DNA of 64,000 nt, taken from assembly GCA_000151295.1 (NCBI GenBank), contig GG745331.1, forward strand, positions 1,811,155 to 1,875,154, read 5' to 3'. Source of the stretch: Allomyces macrogynus ATCC 38327 (lineage: Eukaryota > Blastocladiomycota > Blastocladiomycetes > Blastocladiales > Blastocladiaceae). The notes beneath the pieces were generated by a model, which saw only the letters and a list, made by a program, of their open reading frames with translations, searched no databases and was not told the origin of the DNA. A program made the translations under genes and the position numbers. Shown here piece by piece: positions 1 through 11,013 of this stretch (positions are counted from its first letter, which is position 1; each line of letters begins with the position of its first letter).

Positions 1-1024
1 CGAAGTCATCGCGACTGATCTGATCATCCCATCCACGCGACCATTTCGGATTTCACAACTGGGCTCCGGGATCGACGACGGCTTCACACCCATCCCTGCC
101 AGCCTATTGTTTTCTTCTCCCTATTCCTGATCCTCCTCGTCGTCGCCGACGCGCACGTACGCACGGTCGCCACCCCCGCACCCAACGACGACGCTCGTGT
201 GCTGTTGTCCATTCCCAACTTCTCGCACGATCACCGCGTGGATCGACCGCAATCAACGTGTATGTACCGACCGAGATCATGAGCAGCAGCAGCACCAGCG
301 CGTATTGGACCAGCAAGGAGGCGCAATCGGCACCATGCACGCGCTCGACATGGAATTTGGCACGACCAGCACACTCAAAAAATGGCTGCGAGCTGTTGCT
401 CGATTCGTTCTTACGTTGCTGGGGGTGACTGGCCGGAGGGAAACGGCGGGATTGCTCTTGCCAAAACCTGCGTGCTGTGGGTACTGAATGATGTCGGGGG
501 TTCGGGCCGCCGTGGCAGGACCGAACCAAATGAATTTTGGCGCAGTTTGGCCCATGCGGTGTTGTTCGGCGCTGGTGGAGGGTTGGCTTGTCACGCGGAG
601 TGGACATCCCGCGCGTGTGCGGCGGGCCTGGCCGAATTTTCGTGCCATGATCGCGCCCGACCTCCTCCGCTCGGCGACGGCGGTCGACACGCGGGTGGCA
701 GCGAACCCGACGCGATGGGCGGGATGCACGGCGGCGTGTTCCGACCGGCCGGTGCTGTTGCGCGTGCGCCCCCACGCGTCGTGGTGGTGCCTCCGTCTGC
801 CGCCCCTTGGCCGACTCCGTCCTCGAGTGATTTCGCGCGCGAAATGGTGATATAGCACGATCCGACCTCTCTGGCGCTGCTCCTCTCTCTCTCCCGCTTT
901 TGCGGCCCTGCTTAGACGCGCTCGCCGCTGCGCAATTCGTTTGCTGCTGTTGTGGTTGACGATTCCGCTGTGATTGCTCCTCTTCCTCTACCACCCTCCC
1001 TTCCGTGCAGAGCAGCCGAAAACC
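1..1024. other. Intergenic / 5' flank of NADH dehydrogenase gene
   Basis: No convincing gene was seen. Several overlapping open frames exist on both strands, but they are arginine-, proline- or cysteine-rich and show no motif, as expected of GC-rich non-coding DNA. The last 100-150 bases presumably hold the promoter and 5' leader of the gene starting at 1025; a pyrimidine-rich stretch lies at about 970-1010. No clear TATA box was found. Confidence 0.5.
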
Positions 1025-2965
1025 ATGTCCCTCGTCGCTCTCGTTACCTCGACAACACGCGCACGCGCCGCGACCGCGGCCGTGTCGCGCACGACGCTGA
1101 TCCGCCGCGGCGTCCGCATGTACACGACCGAGACGCCCGCTGCTGCCGAGGCGCCAAGGCCGTCCAAGTGGGGGCGCCGGTTGAAGTGGACGGCGTACGC
1201 AGCGGGCGCGGTCGCGGTCGTCGGCGGCGTGCTCGCGTACCGCCACCACCCGATGCCGCAGCAGGAGCCGGATCCGACTAAGAAGACGCGTACGTGGACG
1301 CCTTTCGATGCGATGATGCGTTTACTGCGAATTGGTCGCTAACATGCGAGAATTACCGTCCAGTCCTGGTCCTCGGTACCGGGTGGGGCGCCATCTCGCT
1401 CCTGCGCCGGCTCGATACGTCTGAGTACAACACAATCGTGGTCTCGCCCACCAACTTTTTCCTGTTCACGCCGCTGCTGCCGTCGGTCACGACCGGATCG
1501 CTCGAGTCGCGGTCAATCATCACGCCGATCAAGTACTTTTTGCGGTTCAAGCCGTTTGGGATCAAGTTTGTCGAGGCCGAGGCCACACAGATTGACCCGG
1601 CGTCCAAGACGGTCGAGATTCTCGATTCGGGCGAAGTGCATGGCGCAATCACGAAAACGCGACTGCCCTACGATTATTTGGTGATTGGCGTCGGCGCTGA
1701 GTCGCAGACGTTTGGGATCAAGGGGGTGCGCGAGTTTGGTCTCTTCTTGAAGGTACCTACGATTGCACACGACGTTTTGGTGCAGCAATTTTTGCAGCGT
1801 GCTTGAGCTGACATCGCTTTGCCGCATCTAGGAAATCCGTGACGCGCGCAAGATCCGCACGCGGCTCATGGATTGCATCGAGACTGCTGCCTTCCCCGGC
1901 CAACCCGACGACGAAATTCGCCGCCTTTTGCACATGGTCGTCGTGGGTGGTGGCCCGACGGGCGTCGAGTATGCCGGCGAGCTGCACGACTTTTTGCGCG
2001 GCGAAGTCGACAAATGGTACCCGGAAATCGCACCACACTTGAAAATCACGCTGATCGAGGCCCTGCCGCACGTGCTGCCCATGTTCTCGCGCGAAATGAT
2101 CGAGTACACGGAAAAATCGTTTGCCGATATGAATATCGACTTGCTTGCGAACACGGCCGTGCAGGAAGTGCGCGCCAAGGAATTGGTCGTCAAGGATACC
2201 AAGTCGGGCGCGACGCGCGAAGTGCCGTATGGGATGTTGGTCTGGGCGACGGGGAATACGATGCGGCCGGTCATCAAGGACTTGCAGGCGCGGTTTGCGG
2301 ACAAGGGGCAGAGTAACCGCCGCGGTCTAGTTGTCGACGAGTACTTGCGCGTCGCCGGGATGCCGGACATCTGGGCGCTCGGTGATTGTACGGCGACGGC
2401 GTTTGCGCCGACCGCGCAGGTGGCCGCACAACAGGGGACGTACCTTGCCCGGCAATTGAACGACCTGGCCCGCACGAACCGGACCGGGAACGATATTCTC
2501 GCGACGTGCCCGCCGTTTGATTACAAGCATCGTGCGACGTTGGCGTATATTGGCGACGAGCGTGGGGTCTCGGACGTGTCGCTGCCGTTCTGGAGCAATA
2601 TGGTCTCGTTTGCCGGGTACCAGTCGTACCTGTTCTGGAGGCACGCATCTGGGTTGGCACGTGGAATGGGTCATCGTGTGTGCTTTACTAACCACTCTGC
2701 CTCTCGTTCTCTCCCTCCTTCTTAGGTCCGCTTACCTCAGCGTACGTATCTCCTGGTTCTCTGCTCCGGATCGACGCGCAGGACGGTCTTGTTGTTGGGG
2801 TTGGCGCGACCGTGAGCGGGCTCTCTTGTGTGCCTCGTCCATCGTTGCTCACCACTCTCTCTCTCAACCCATCTTTAGAACTTGTACACGCTGCGCAACC
2901 GCGCGCTCGTCGCGTTCGATTGGACCAAGGAGAAGTTGTTTGGGCGCGACATCTCCCGCGAGTAG
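1025..2965 (+). CDS. External-type alternative NADH:ubiquinone oxidoreductase (NDE/NDH-2), five exons
   Basis: Type II NADH dehydrogenase: a single-subunit FAD enzyme that passes electrons from NADH to ubiquinone without pumping protons, at the mitochondrial inner membrane. Exons 1025-1289, 1364-1752, 1832-2640, 2726-2741 and 2879-2965 give 521 residues. The start has an Arg/Ser/Thr-rich presequence, then a hydrophobic segment (about residues 58-72). The first dinucleotide fold carries LGTGWGA and the second VVVGGGPTGVEYAGEL; a conserved ALGDC region follows, and the C-terminus ends GRDISRE, as in fungal and plant NDE/NDI proteins. No EF-hand insert was seen, so calcium regulation is unlikely. 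Exon 4 is only 16 nt, and the intron before it appears to be GC-AG. Family is secure; external versus internal orientation is inferred. Confidence 0.93.
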
Positions 2966-4402
2966 ACGAGTCAGTCATGGCGCGCGTCGGCTCAGACAGA
3001 GCGTGCTGCGAGGGCAACGACCGGGTGGGGAGGATTGGCGAGTATTACGAGAGCACGGAAACGCGCTCAGTGAATGGAGGAGGGCAAATATATATTTAGC
3101 ATCGGGAGAACGTGGTTGGTGCGACCAGCGTGTCGGGTCGCTGAAACCGATGAAGAAAAGTAACAAAAATGAAATCACGGGGCCGATCTCACCCAGAAGG
3201 CGGCAGACAACAAGTATTGAACGTTCCATTTGAGATTCGAACTCTGGCATCAGCCGTGTGTGGCACGATTGCACCGCCACTGGAGCGAGGACAAGGAAAT
3301 CCGTCGCGTTGTGACATAAGTAGGCGTGTGTGACGCGTAGTATCTTTCTTTGGACGAGTTGCTCTTTGGACTCGATCAGTTGGCATTCGATTGACGGGCG
3401 AAGCAAGGAAGGAATGCTTTGGCACGACGACTTCTGCAAGAAGGCTGGTTGATGGGTCGAGGTTGCCACACTCGTGGCAGGGAATGCGTCTCCGGGGCAA
3501 AGCACCGGGTGGAGAGTATTAGCGGAGTGTTCGCGCATGTGATGAAGGCACAGAATCGCGTTCAAAAAGAGTAGTGACGGGTGTTAGCTGGCTTGCAATG
3601 AGTGTCATGCAGCGCACCGCTCCTTGACACCACGGAGGTCAGGGCAAAGAGGACGCGGCGCTTTTTGCTCATCGTTCATTCGCGTCCAATATTGACCGAT
3701 ACCGCACAGGGTTGGGAGGGTCGCGTCGCTTCAGCTCGAACAGTCGGAGTGATGGATCGCATGATCACTTGGTCGAGACTGAGCGTGCCCGCCATAGATC
3801 AGGAGGAGAGAGGCCTGCCCACGGCACGCGCGCTTCCTGTCATTCGGCTTTGGGATCACTACGGGCTCAGCACCACGCCGTGGATGTGGAACAACTGTGG
3901 GCAGCCGGGCCATCGCATCGAAACCAGTGGGTGGAGAATGTCGGCGCAGAATCACGGAGCGCTGGCGTGTTCTGCATTGCAGGCAGGTGAAGCCTTGGCA
4001 TGCATTTTTGGAGCACGACCGTGAGCTCGCTGGTTGGTGTTTGAGCCGGTTCATGGCCAGTGTTCATGGCCAAGTGCAGGTTGGTGGTGCAAGAAGGCAA
4101 GCAAACCTTGGCGCTCTCGGCCAAGTCGAACCCCACCGCACCAACAGTCAACTGTGCTCGCAGTTCGCACCGCCGCTGCCAACCACGTCCGCGACGCCGC
4201 CGACCGTCGGCGACGGCGACGACGACGCCCGCTCTTCACGCAACCGCCCGCAACTGGACCGCGACTGCCGACACTGCCACCCCCGTGCCGTGCGCGGTCG
4301 ACCTCCTCGCTCGTCTTGGATCAACCCCGCCCCCGACTCCAGTCCGGAGCTGACCTGTAAATTCGACCACCTGATTGACTTGCCCACGACGACGAGCCCG
4401 CC
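2966..4402. other. Intergenic, about 1.4 kb, with a tRNA-like fragment
   Basis: No gene was recognised. Open frames here lack motifs and have compositions typical of chance frames. On the minus strand at about 3222-3285 there is a tRNA-like remnant: a good internal B-box (GAGTTCGAATCTC), a possible D-arm and a partly matching acceptor pair. It does not fold into a complete tRNA. The final 200 bases are pyrimidine-rich and probably include the promoter of the gene at 4403. Confidence 0.45.
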
Positions 4403-6175
4403 ATGAGCGCCCCCGCGACCGTGGCCTCTTCGGCCGCAACCGCACCCGACACCGGCGGCAGCAGCAGCAGCAGTCCCTCCAGCCTCTCTCCGGCCGCCCT
4501 GACCGTCGCCATCGTCGTCCCGCTACTCGCCGTCGCCCTCGCGCTCTTCGGCTGCTTCGTCTACCGCGAACGCCGCCGACTCGACCGCCTCGCGCACCGC
4601 GGCGCCGAGCACCGCGTGCGACAAGAAACGCTCGCTCGGGATCGGGACCGCGCTGCCACGCTCGCACGAACCATGGGCGACGGCCCATCCCCACCGCCGC
4701 CCAACGGCGGCGGCAAATCCGGAATTCTGCCGGGACTTGTGCACCCGCACGCGGCCGTTTCTCCGCACGCGGTCCAGCTTGATACGCCCCTGGCACCGAC
4801 GCCCGCGACGTTTGCGTTTGCGTCGGTCGATTCAATGCCGTCCCCCGGACCGGCAAGGCCGCATTTGCCGAGTATGGCGGGGGTCGCATCGTCGTCGGCG
4901 TCGGCGTCGGGCACGTCGGGGAGCATGCACCATGGGCGGAAATTGAAGCATGCCGCACGACGGGTCATGAACCTGCTCCCACGGTCCGGCAGCGGGCTCG
5001 CGGCGATCACGGGCGGCGGATCCAGTGCGCGTGCCGGGACTGCGAGCCCGCCCAACGGGTTACCTGACGGCGAAGGCGACGACGACGACGGCGTGCACCC
5101 GAACGGCAAGCGCGGGACAGTCGAGTCCATCCAGTCGGTCCAGTGGGTTGCCGCGCTCCCACCACCGTCCTTCGAGCCGGGCTCCCCCACGGCCGCATCG
5201 CCCCGGTCGACGAATGGCGCGACCACCGCGCCCGCGACCCACTCTGCCGTCCTGGCCGTCCGCAACCTGGCCTGGGATGACGACGACGACATGAGCTCCG
5301 AAGTCTCGGGTTATTCGTCGGTCATGTCCTACTCTTCCTATGCCGGCGCACCGCGATTCTCGTCGCGCGCGCGGTCCGGGTCGTTGCTCGCCATGCACAG
5401 CGTCGCGGCCGAAAGTAACGCGCGATCCACCGTCTCGTCCATGACCACGATTGTCACCGGTGTCTCGGCCCTCCCGCCACCCCCCGCGCCAAGGCCAGGC
5501 GAACGCCCACCGTCGTGGCTTGCGTCGGTCACGTCGGCAGCGCACGTGCCGGCACCATCACCGCCGCTGTTTGATGCGCCGGTATCGGCACCGGCGTCGG
5601 TGCGTGCCACGTCGCCCCCGCCGATCCCTCTCGGGTTCGCCATGACGAATCTCTTGACAACTCCGCTTGCGGCACGCGGTGCGGGGGCGCGCGCCTCGTG
5701 GCGGTCGTCCGTGTCGTCGGTCGTCCCTCCTGCACCGAGCCCGCTGGGGCCAGGAGCCGCAGCAGCAGCGGACCGTCGCCGGCCGATGGTCGCGTCGCCG
5801 ACACGTACGCACGCCGCGTCGGCGCCCACGTCGCACCGGACGTCGGCTATTTGGTCGGACGCCGCGACGGAAGGGTCCGAGGACGGCGAGGAGGACGATC
5901 CACAGCGGGTCGCCAAGATCGAGCACGACCGGCACTCGGTCTTTATCAGTGACGGCGTACATCCGTGGCCGCCACCGCCCCCGCCCCCCTCGTCGCACCA
6001 CCTGTCACCAGTCGAGGAGATGGACGATTTGCAGGAGGTGGTGGCGGTTGCGGCCGAAGGTACCGTCGTACGTCGGCCAGCGAGTGCTACGCTCGGCGCG
6101 TTTATGGACGGCGTCGATTTGGAGGTCGAGGCGCGCGCGAGGGCCGAACCGCCGCCGCCGGCGTACTCGCAGTGA
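4403..6175 (+). CDS. Single-pass membrane protein with long disordered cytoplasmic tail and C-terminal PPxY motif
   Basis: Unidentified 590-residue protein with one exon. A short Ser/Thr-rich N-terminus (residues 1-30) is followed by one transmembrane segment at about residues 33-53, then a basic stop-transfer stretch (YRERRRLDRL). The remaining roughly 530 residues are Pro/Ser/Ala-rich and apparently disordered, with acidic patches. The layout resembles fungal cell-surface sensor or anchor proteins of the Mid2/WSC kind, but no WSC cysteines are present, so no family is assigned. The last residues (PPPPAYSQ) contain a PPxY motif, the usual ligand of WW domains in Nedd4/Rsp5-type ubiquitin ligases; this suggests endocytic turnover, an inference. 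The start is the first ATG before the membrane segment. Confidence 0.7.
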   Translation: MSAPATVASSAATAPDTGGSSSSSPSSLSPAALTVAIVVPLLAVALALFGCFVYRERRRLDRLAHRGAEHRVRQETLARDRDRAATLARTMGDGPSPPPPNGGGKSGILPGLVHPHAAVSPHAVQLDTPLAPTPATFAFASVDSMPSPGPARPHLPSMAGVASSSASASGTSGSMHHGRKLKHAARRVMNLLPRSGSGLAAITGGGSSARAGTASPPNGLPDGEGDDDDGVHPNGKRGTVESIQSVQWVAALPPPSFEPGSPTAASPRSTNGATTAPATHSAVLAVRNLAWDDDDDMSSEVSGYSSVMSYSSYAGAPRFSSRARSGSLLAMHSVAAESNARSTVSSMTTIVTGVSALPPPPAPRPGERPPSWLASVTSAAHVPAPSPPLFDAPVSAPASVRATSPPPIPLGFAMTNLLTTPLAARGAGARASWRSSVSSVVPPAPSPLGPGAAAAADRRRPMVASPTRTHAASAPTSHRTSAIWSDAATEGSEDGEEDDPQRVAKIEHDRHSVFISDGVHPWPPPPPPPSSHHLSPVEEMDDLQEVVAVAAEGTVVRRPASATLGAFMDGVDLEVEARARAEPPPPAYSQ

Positions 6176-6713
6176 TTGAATTTGAAGGTGCCCGCCTGTG
6201 TGCGGGCACGGAGGATGGTTAGTTGCGCTGATTGCAAACCGTTGTCTCTTTTGGTGATTGTTTGATTGATATCTTTCCCCTGTGTCCCCGTCGCGACGCG
6301 CCCGATTTTGTTGTCAGCATACGAGCTTTATATACAACTCTGCTCGACGTGTTCCTATTTACAAAACACTCTCGTCACTCCACCTACTCTGTATCGCTGT
6401 CCGACCCAGCCGCGGGCGGCGGCGGCCGGCGCGTCTGCGACCCCGACCCCGATCCTGCCACTCGCGGCGTCGCACTCCCCGCCGAAATTGACCCACTGCG
6501 CGACCCAAACCCGGCCCTCGCAAGCCCACCAAAATCAGGCAATGGCGCGTCCGGGCTCGTCAGAAAATCAGCGAGCGCGTCATTCGACCGAAGTCGTGCG
6601 GGGGCAGCGGCAGGACCGGCTGAGGGTGGAGGAGGTGCGACGGCTGCGGTGGCGGTGGGCGGTGGAGGAGCCGCAGCGGCGTCGAGCGAGACGCGCGCAG
6701 GCGGGCCGCCGTC
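6176..6713. other. Intergenic between convergent genes
   Basis: Shared 3' flank of the membrane protein gene and the XRCC4-like gene. It holds an AT-richer stretch (about 6240-6400) likely to contain both transcript ends. No gene was seen. Confidence 0.5.
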
Positions 6714-8445
6714 TTACGGGACAGGTATCGGCACGGCGGCCGCAGTGAGCGCAGCGCGCGCCGTGGCACTCCGCCGCGATCGGCGCCGTGGGTTCGCAAT
6801 AATCCGATCCTTCTCCTCGTCGCCATCCACGTCCATGGTCATATCGTCCATCGCCGCCGTCGCCGCCGTCGCCGCCGCGACCACCGTGCCGTCGCCATTC
6901 GGTTCCGGTTCCACCGGCGCCGACGCGCCCGGATCCGGCTTGACGTCCAGCATTTCCTCGTCTTCCTCGTCCTCGTCATCCGCGTACTGCAGTCCGCACC
7001 GTTTCCCACGCGCTTTCGCGCCGCCCTTTTTAGTCGGTTTCGGCGCGACTTGCGCGGCCGGCATCAACCCGCCCGCGCGTTTCGGCTGTTGTCGAGGGAG
7101 CGTTTTCAAGGGGCCCGCAGGGATCGGCGGGAGGGCGTGCACGGTCGTGCCGGTCGCCGTGACGACTTGGACGATCGGCGGCATGGTCGCGGTCGCGCCG
7201 GTGGGTGGTGGAATCGCTGATGTGGTCGGGTCGAATGCGAGAAAGGCGTTGGGCGGGGCGGCGCCTGTGGGCGGATCCAATGCAATTATCAGGACGTGAA
7301 AGGGGCGAAAATGGGAGAGACAGGAAGTGTACGGTACCGCCAACCATGGCGCGCAGCTTGCCATTAATCCTTTGCAATTCTTTGTTCTTGGCCTTTTTCG
7401 AATTGATCAGCGCGCGGCACTTGAGCAACGTCGCGTCGTGCCGCTCACGGTGCGCCTGCGCCTGCGCGACCATTTCTTGCGCCATTTCGGTGACGGCCGC
7501 GTCGCGTGCGTGCAGCTGCGCAACTGTCTCGGCGTGCCGGGTCTGCGCACGCGCGTCCATGAAAGCGGTGAGTGGACCACCTCGTTCCGTGCGTGAATGG
7601 AGGGAGAGGGTGGGAGAACGCACTTCATGCGCCTTGTACGCGTCGACGAACATCGCGAGCGTCGTGGCGAGCGTGCGTTGCCCGTCGGTCGCGTCGTGCG
7701 TGCATTTTAGGTCGGCCGACGCGATCACGCCCTAGATGAACGTGCCCAGGACAGAATGCATAAGCGCGGCCACAATCTGACACGCAAGAGCAGCAAGGGT
7801 ACACGTACAGAAATGGCTGTGTCGGGCAGAACCAGGCGCCAGCGAAACTAGATAGGCAGGGAAGCAACGAGGCGACAGCGTCAGTCGCGCATTGCGTCGT
7901 GTCGCGCATGTGCGCCGTCACCAACGTAAGCGAGTGCATCCATACATCGAGGTCGTCCGACCGGTCCTTGGGCCGAATGTCGAGTGTGATGTGCTGCACC
8001 GGGTCCCTGCCGCCGACCCCGTTCAACCCACCGCGCGCCGTCGTCGGGTGGAGAGGCACGTCCAGGACCCCATGCTTGAGCGCGAGCAGCAACCGGTCGT
8101 AAAAAACGGCGAGCGGCCACGCGGCCGCGGGCGAACCGGGCAGCAAGTATTGTGCGAGAGTCTCATGCCTGACTGCGTGCAGTACGCGACCGGCCGTCAG
8201 TTATCACATATGACCCTCCTTCTCTTGCGCGCGCGCTTGCGAAACTCACCAACGGTGTTGTAGACCTTGCCGCTGTTGTTGATGTCAGTGACGATCACAA
8301 TAAATGGCGGGAAGGTCGTGGCGGTCGCGGTGAGGCTGGTAGCTTGGAGTTGGGCGACGACGAGGTATTGCTCGACAGTGGTGCCGAAGACCGTGAGGTT
8401 GCTGGCGGGCGCGGGTGCCGCGAGTCGTGCTTGCGCTTGGTCCAT
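6714..8445 (-). CDS. XRCC4-like non-homologous end-joining protein
   Basis: Exons (minus) 8445-8250, 8172-7922, 7731-7338 and 7264-6714 give 463 residues. Layout fits XRCC4: a globular N-terminal head (about residues 1-150, rich in alternating hydrophobics), then a long coiled coil (about 190-280), then a disordered tail. Near the end of the coil, KCRALINSKKAKNKEL matches the pattern of the XRCC4 coil that binds DNA ligase IV, with basic and leucine residues in similar spacing. The tail has a basic Lys/Arg patch (possible nuclear signal) and an acidic run. In the family, XRCC4 scaffolds DNA ligase IV at double-strand breaks. The identification is motif-level, but it is strengthened by the divergent Ku70 gene about 200 bp away. 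One open stretch in exon 3 (about 7570-7620) could be a missed intron. Confidence 0.6.
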
Positions 8446-8649
8446 GGTCGTGATGGTGGTGCGGGGGTGGAGCAATAATCATCGAGCGACGATGACTCGA
8501 TGCTGGCCTGCAGGCGCGTCCTCGGCCGCAACAGCTCAATGCCGACGAGCAGCTGCTGCAACGACGAGCAGCTGCCCACCTGCACGACGGCCGAAAGTAA
8601 TAGCGATTTACGCAGCAGCAACAGCAGTACCGCGATCTGACCTGCAAGC
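8446..8649. promoter_or_regulatory. Short divergent promoter between XRCC4-like gene and Ku70
   Basis: Only 204 bases separate the two start codons, so the two end-joining genes must share their promoter region. No TATA box was seen. The stretch has several GCAGC/GCTGC-type repeats near 8540-8580. Co-regulation is inferred from the arrangement. Confidence 0.4.
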
Positions 8650-11013
8650 ATGGCCGACGGCGGCAACCTCAACTGGCTCGCCGGCTTTCTCGACGCCGAC
8701 GACGCTGCGGGCCTGACTGGTGACAGCGGCGACGCGGGCGACGCGCCGTCTACACGAACTCGCGCGACGCCATTCTCGTCGTGATTGACTGCAACCCGAC
8801 CATGTTTGTGGCACCGCCCGCCAAGCCGAGGCGAGGAGGAGCGTCTGGGAATGGCGGCGACGAGTCCGACACGGACGACGAGGGCGCAAACGACCAGGAT
8901 GACGAGGAGGACGAGGATGAGGGCGACGGCGTCGATCCGTTCACGCCGAGCGACCCGCTCGCGGCCAAGACACTGCGCAAGTTGCCATTCTATGCGGTCA
9001 TGCAGTGCGTGCGCACGCTGCTCATGGATCGCGCTATCGACGGCACCGGCGATTTGTTGGGGGTGCTTGTATAACACGGTGGGTAGCCTTCCAGTGAGCC
9101 TGGATTGTCGGTTGCGAGCGTCGCTGACCATCGTCAACTCGCCCGTGACAGCGCAAGGCCGACGAGCCGACAGCGCGCCCTGGCATCCACTTGTACCAAA
9201 GCATGCAGGAGCCCGACGCGAATATCATTCGCGACTTGTGGGAGATGGGGTCGAGTACGTTGTGCGCTGTGCCATATCGGTGTGCCGCTCTCTTTCCGCA
9301 AAGTTTTGACTTGATCGCGGCACGTAGACGAGGCCAAGTTCGACAAGGATATTGGCAGCACCGTGCCCGGCTTCCCGCCCGCGAGCCTGACGTCGGTCGT
9401 ACAGCAAGCGCTCGCTGCGTTCCAGTCCATGTGCGTGCGCGTGCCGACTTGTCTCAAACAGTACATTTCTGACCCCTCCTCCCTCGTCTCTTTTGCAGCA
9501 AGGGCAAAGTCGGCCACAAGCGGCTCATCTGGATCACCAACCACGACTGCCCGCCCGGGTGTGACGACCTCGGCACCAGCAAGGCGCTGCACACGCGGTT
9601 TCGCGACGCGCGCACCATGGGCATCGACCTCGCGTGCTACTTTTTCCGAACGGCCACGACCGGCACCTTCGACTTGGCTCCGTTCTGGGGCGCGTGTCTC
9701 GGATACGACGAGGACCACGACTACACCTCGCTTGATACCGCTGAAACCGACGGCGTGCCCCCGTCCCTGACGGTCCCGCTCTTCGTCACGTCCCCGTCGG
9801 TCCTGCGCTCAGCGATGCGCCGGCGCGACGCCAACGCACGGGGTTCCGCGCGGTGTTCCGGCTCACGCCCACCTCGGCGATGGGCGTGCGCGGGTACGTC
9901 ATGTACATCAAGGCGCCGAAACAGGCCGCGGCGCCCGCGCGCGTGCTCGCCGAAACGTATGCGCCCGTGACGCGCGTCTCGCAATTCTTTTGCGAGGAAA
10001 CGACGGGCGTGATTGACCCGGGGATGCAAATCGAATTGGGCACGATCTATGCGGGCCAGAACGTCTACATGTCGCTCGAGGAACGTGCCGCGATTATTGG
10101 CGGCCTCGGCAACGCGGGCGTGATTGTGTTACTCGGATTCAAGCGGCGCAAGACGCTCAAGCGCACGCATAACCTGACGCACTCGACGTTTCTGTACCCG
10201 GATGAGGCCGCGTACCGCGGGAGTATTGCTGTCTTTGCCGCGCTCGTCGACCAGTTGATTTTGCAGGACAAGTACGCTGTCGTTCGGTACCACCCGCGCG
10301 CTGGATCGGCGCCGCGCCTGATCGCGCTGATTCCGCAGCGCGAGTAGCGCGACCCCGTCACGAACGACGTGGTCGTTCCCGGCGGGCTGCACGCGACCCC
10401 GCTCCCGTTCAAGGATGACATACGCCGCGTCTAGTGGCCTGTCCCGCCGAACTTGCCAAATGGTGACGAGGTCGATCCAGATGTGGATTATGTCGGTGCC
10501 GCGCGGAGACCGGGTATGGCCGCGGCGATTGCGGCAGTCGCGGGGAAATGGCGCGCGGCAGCATTCGACCCGTCGGCGTTCCAACGGACCGACACGCTGC
10601 AGTTTGCGCGCGTCATGCATGCCAAGGCGCTCGATCGGCCGGTTGTCGAGCCGCCACCGGACGTGGACGAGTCGGGGCTCACGCCCGATTATGCGCGGTG
10701 GCAGGCGCGGGTTGCGTCCGCGGCGAAAGCATTCCTTGCCGCGGCTGGGCCGCTGAGCAGGGCTGGGACGACTAAAGCAGCGGTGCCCGCGGTGAAACGG
10801 AAACGCGGGCCGGACGAGATGGATACAGAGGTCTTAGCGGCAGCGCACAAGTGGTTGGCAGAGAATGGGTCGCTGAACCAGTGGACCATTCAGCAGCTCA
10901 AGGAGGTGTTACGCGAGTTGGGGTTGCCGCTGAGCGGGCGGAAGGCCGAGTTGGTGGATCGAGTCGAGACGGCGTTGCGGGAGACGCAGGCAGACGCCGG
11001 CAGCGGCGCGTAG
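8650..11013 (+). pseudogene. Ku70 (XRCC6) homologue, frame-disrupted
   Basis: Recognisable Ku70: an N-terminal von Willebrand-like segment (DAILVVIDCNPTMF), a Ku core beta-barrel region (about 9850-10340, with HNLTHSTFLYPDE and RLIALIPQ), and a C-terminal SAP domain (QWTIQQLKEVLRELGLPL). In the family it pairs with Ku80 to bind broken DNA ends. Introns fit at about 9069-9151 (donor ambiguous), 9255-9327 and 9431-9498. The coding frame is damaged: a frame change between the ATG at 8650 and 8748, another near 9840, and in-frame TAG codons at 10345 and 10432, both inside conserved sequence that continues after them. No intron explains these. It is either a decaying gene or an assembly with several local errors; neighbouring genes are mostly clean, which favours real damage but does not prove it. 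Confidence 0.8.

Noticed and set aside
104..1249. 381-codon minus-strand frame at the window start
   Set aside because: Arg/Ser/His-rich composition and no motif; it overlaps the first exon of the NADH dehydrogenase gene.
10340..10440. TAG reassigned to glutamine, explaining the Ku70 stops
   Set aside because: TAG ends the NADH dehydrogenase, DUF4246 and carrier genes at the expected C-termini, and no other conserved frame here contains an internal TAG. The Ku70 gene also has frame breaks that recoding would not explain.
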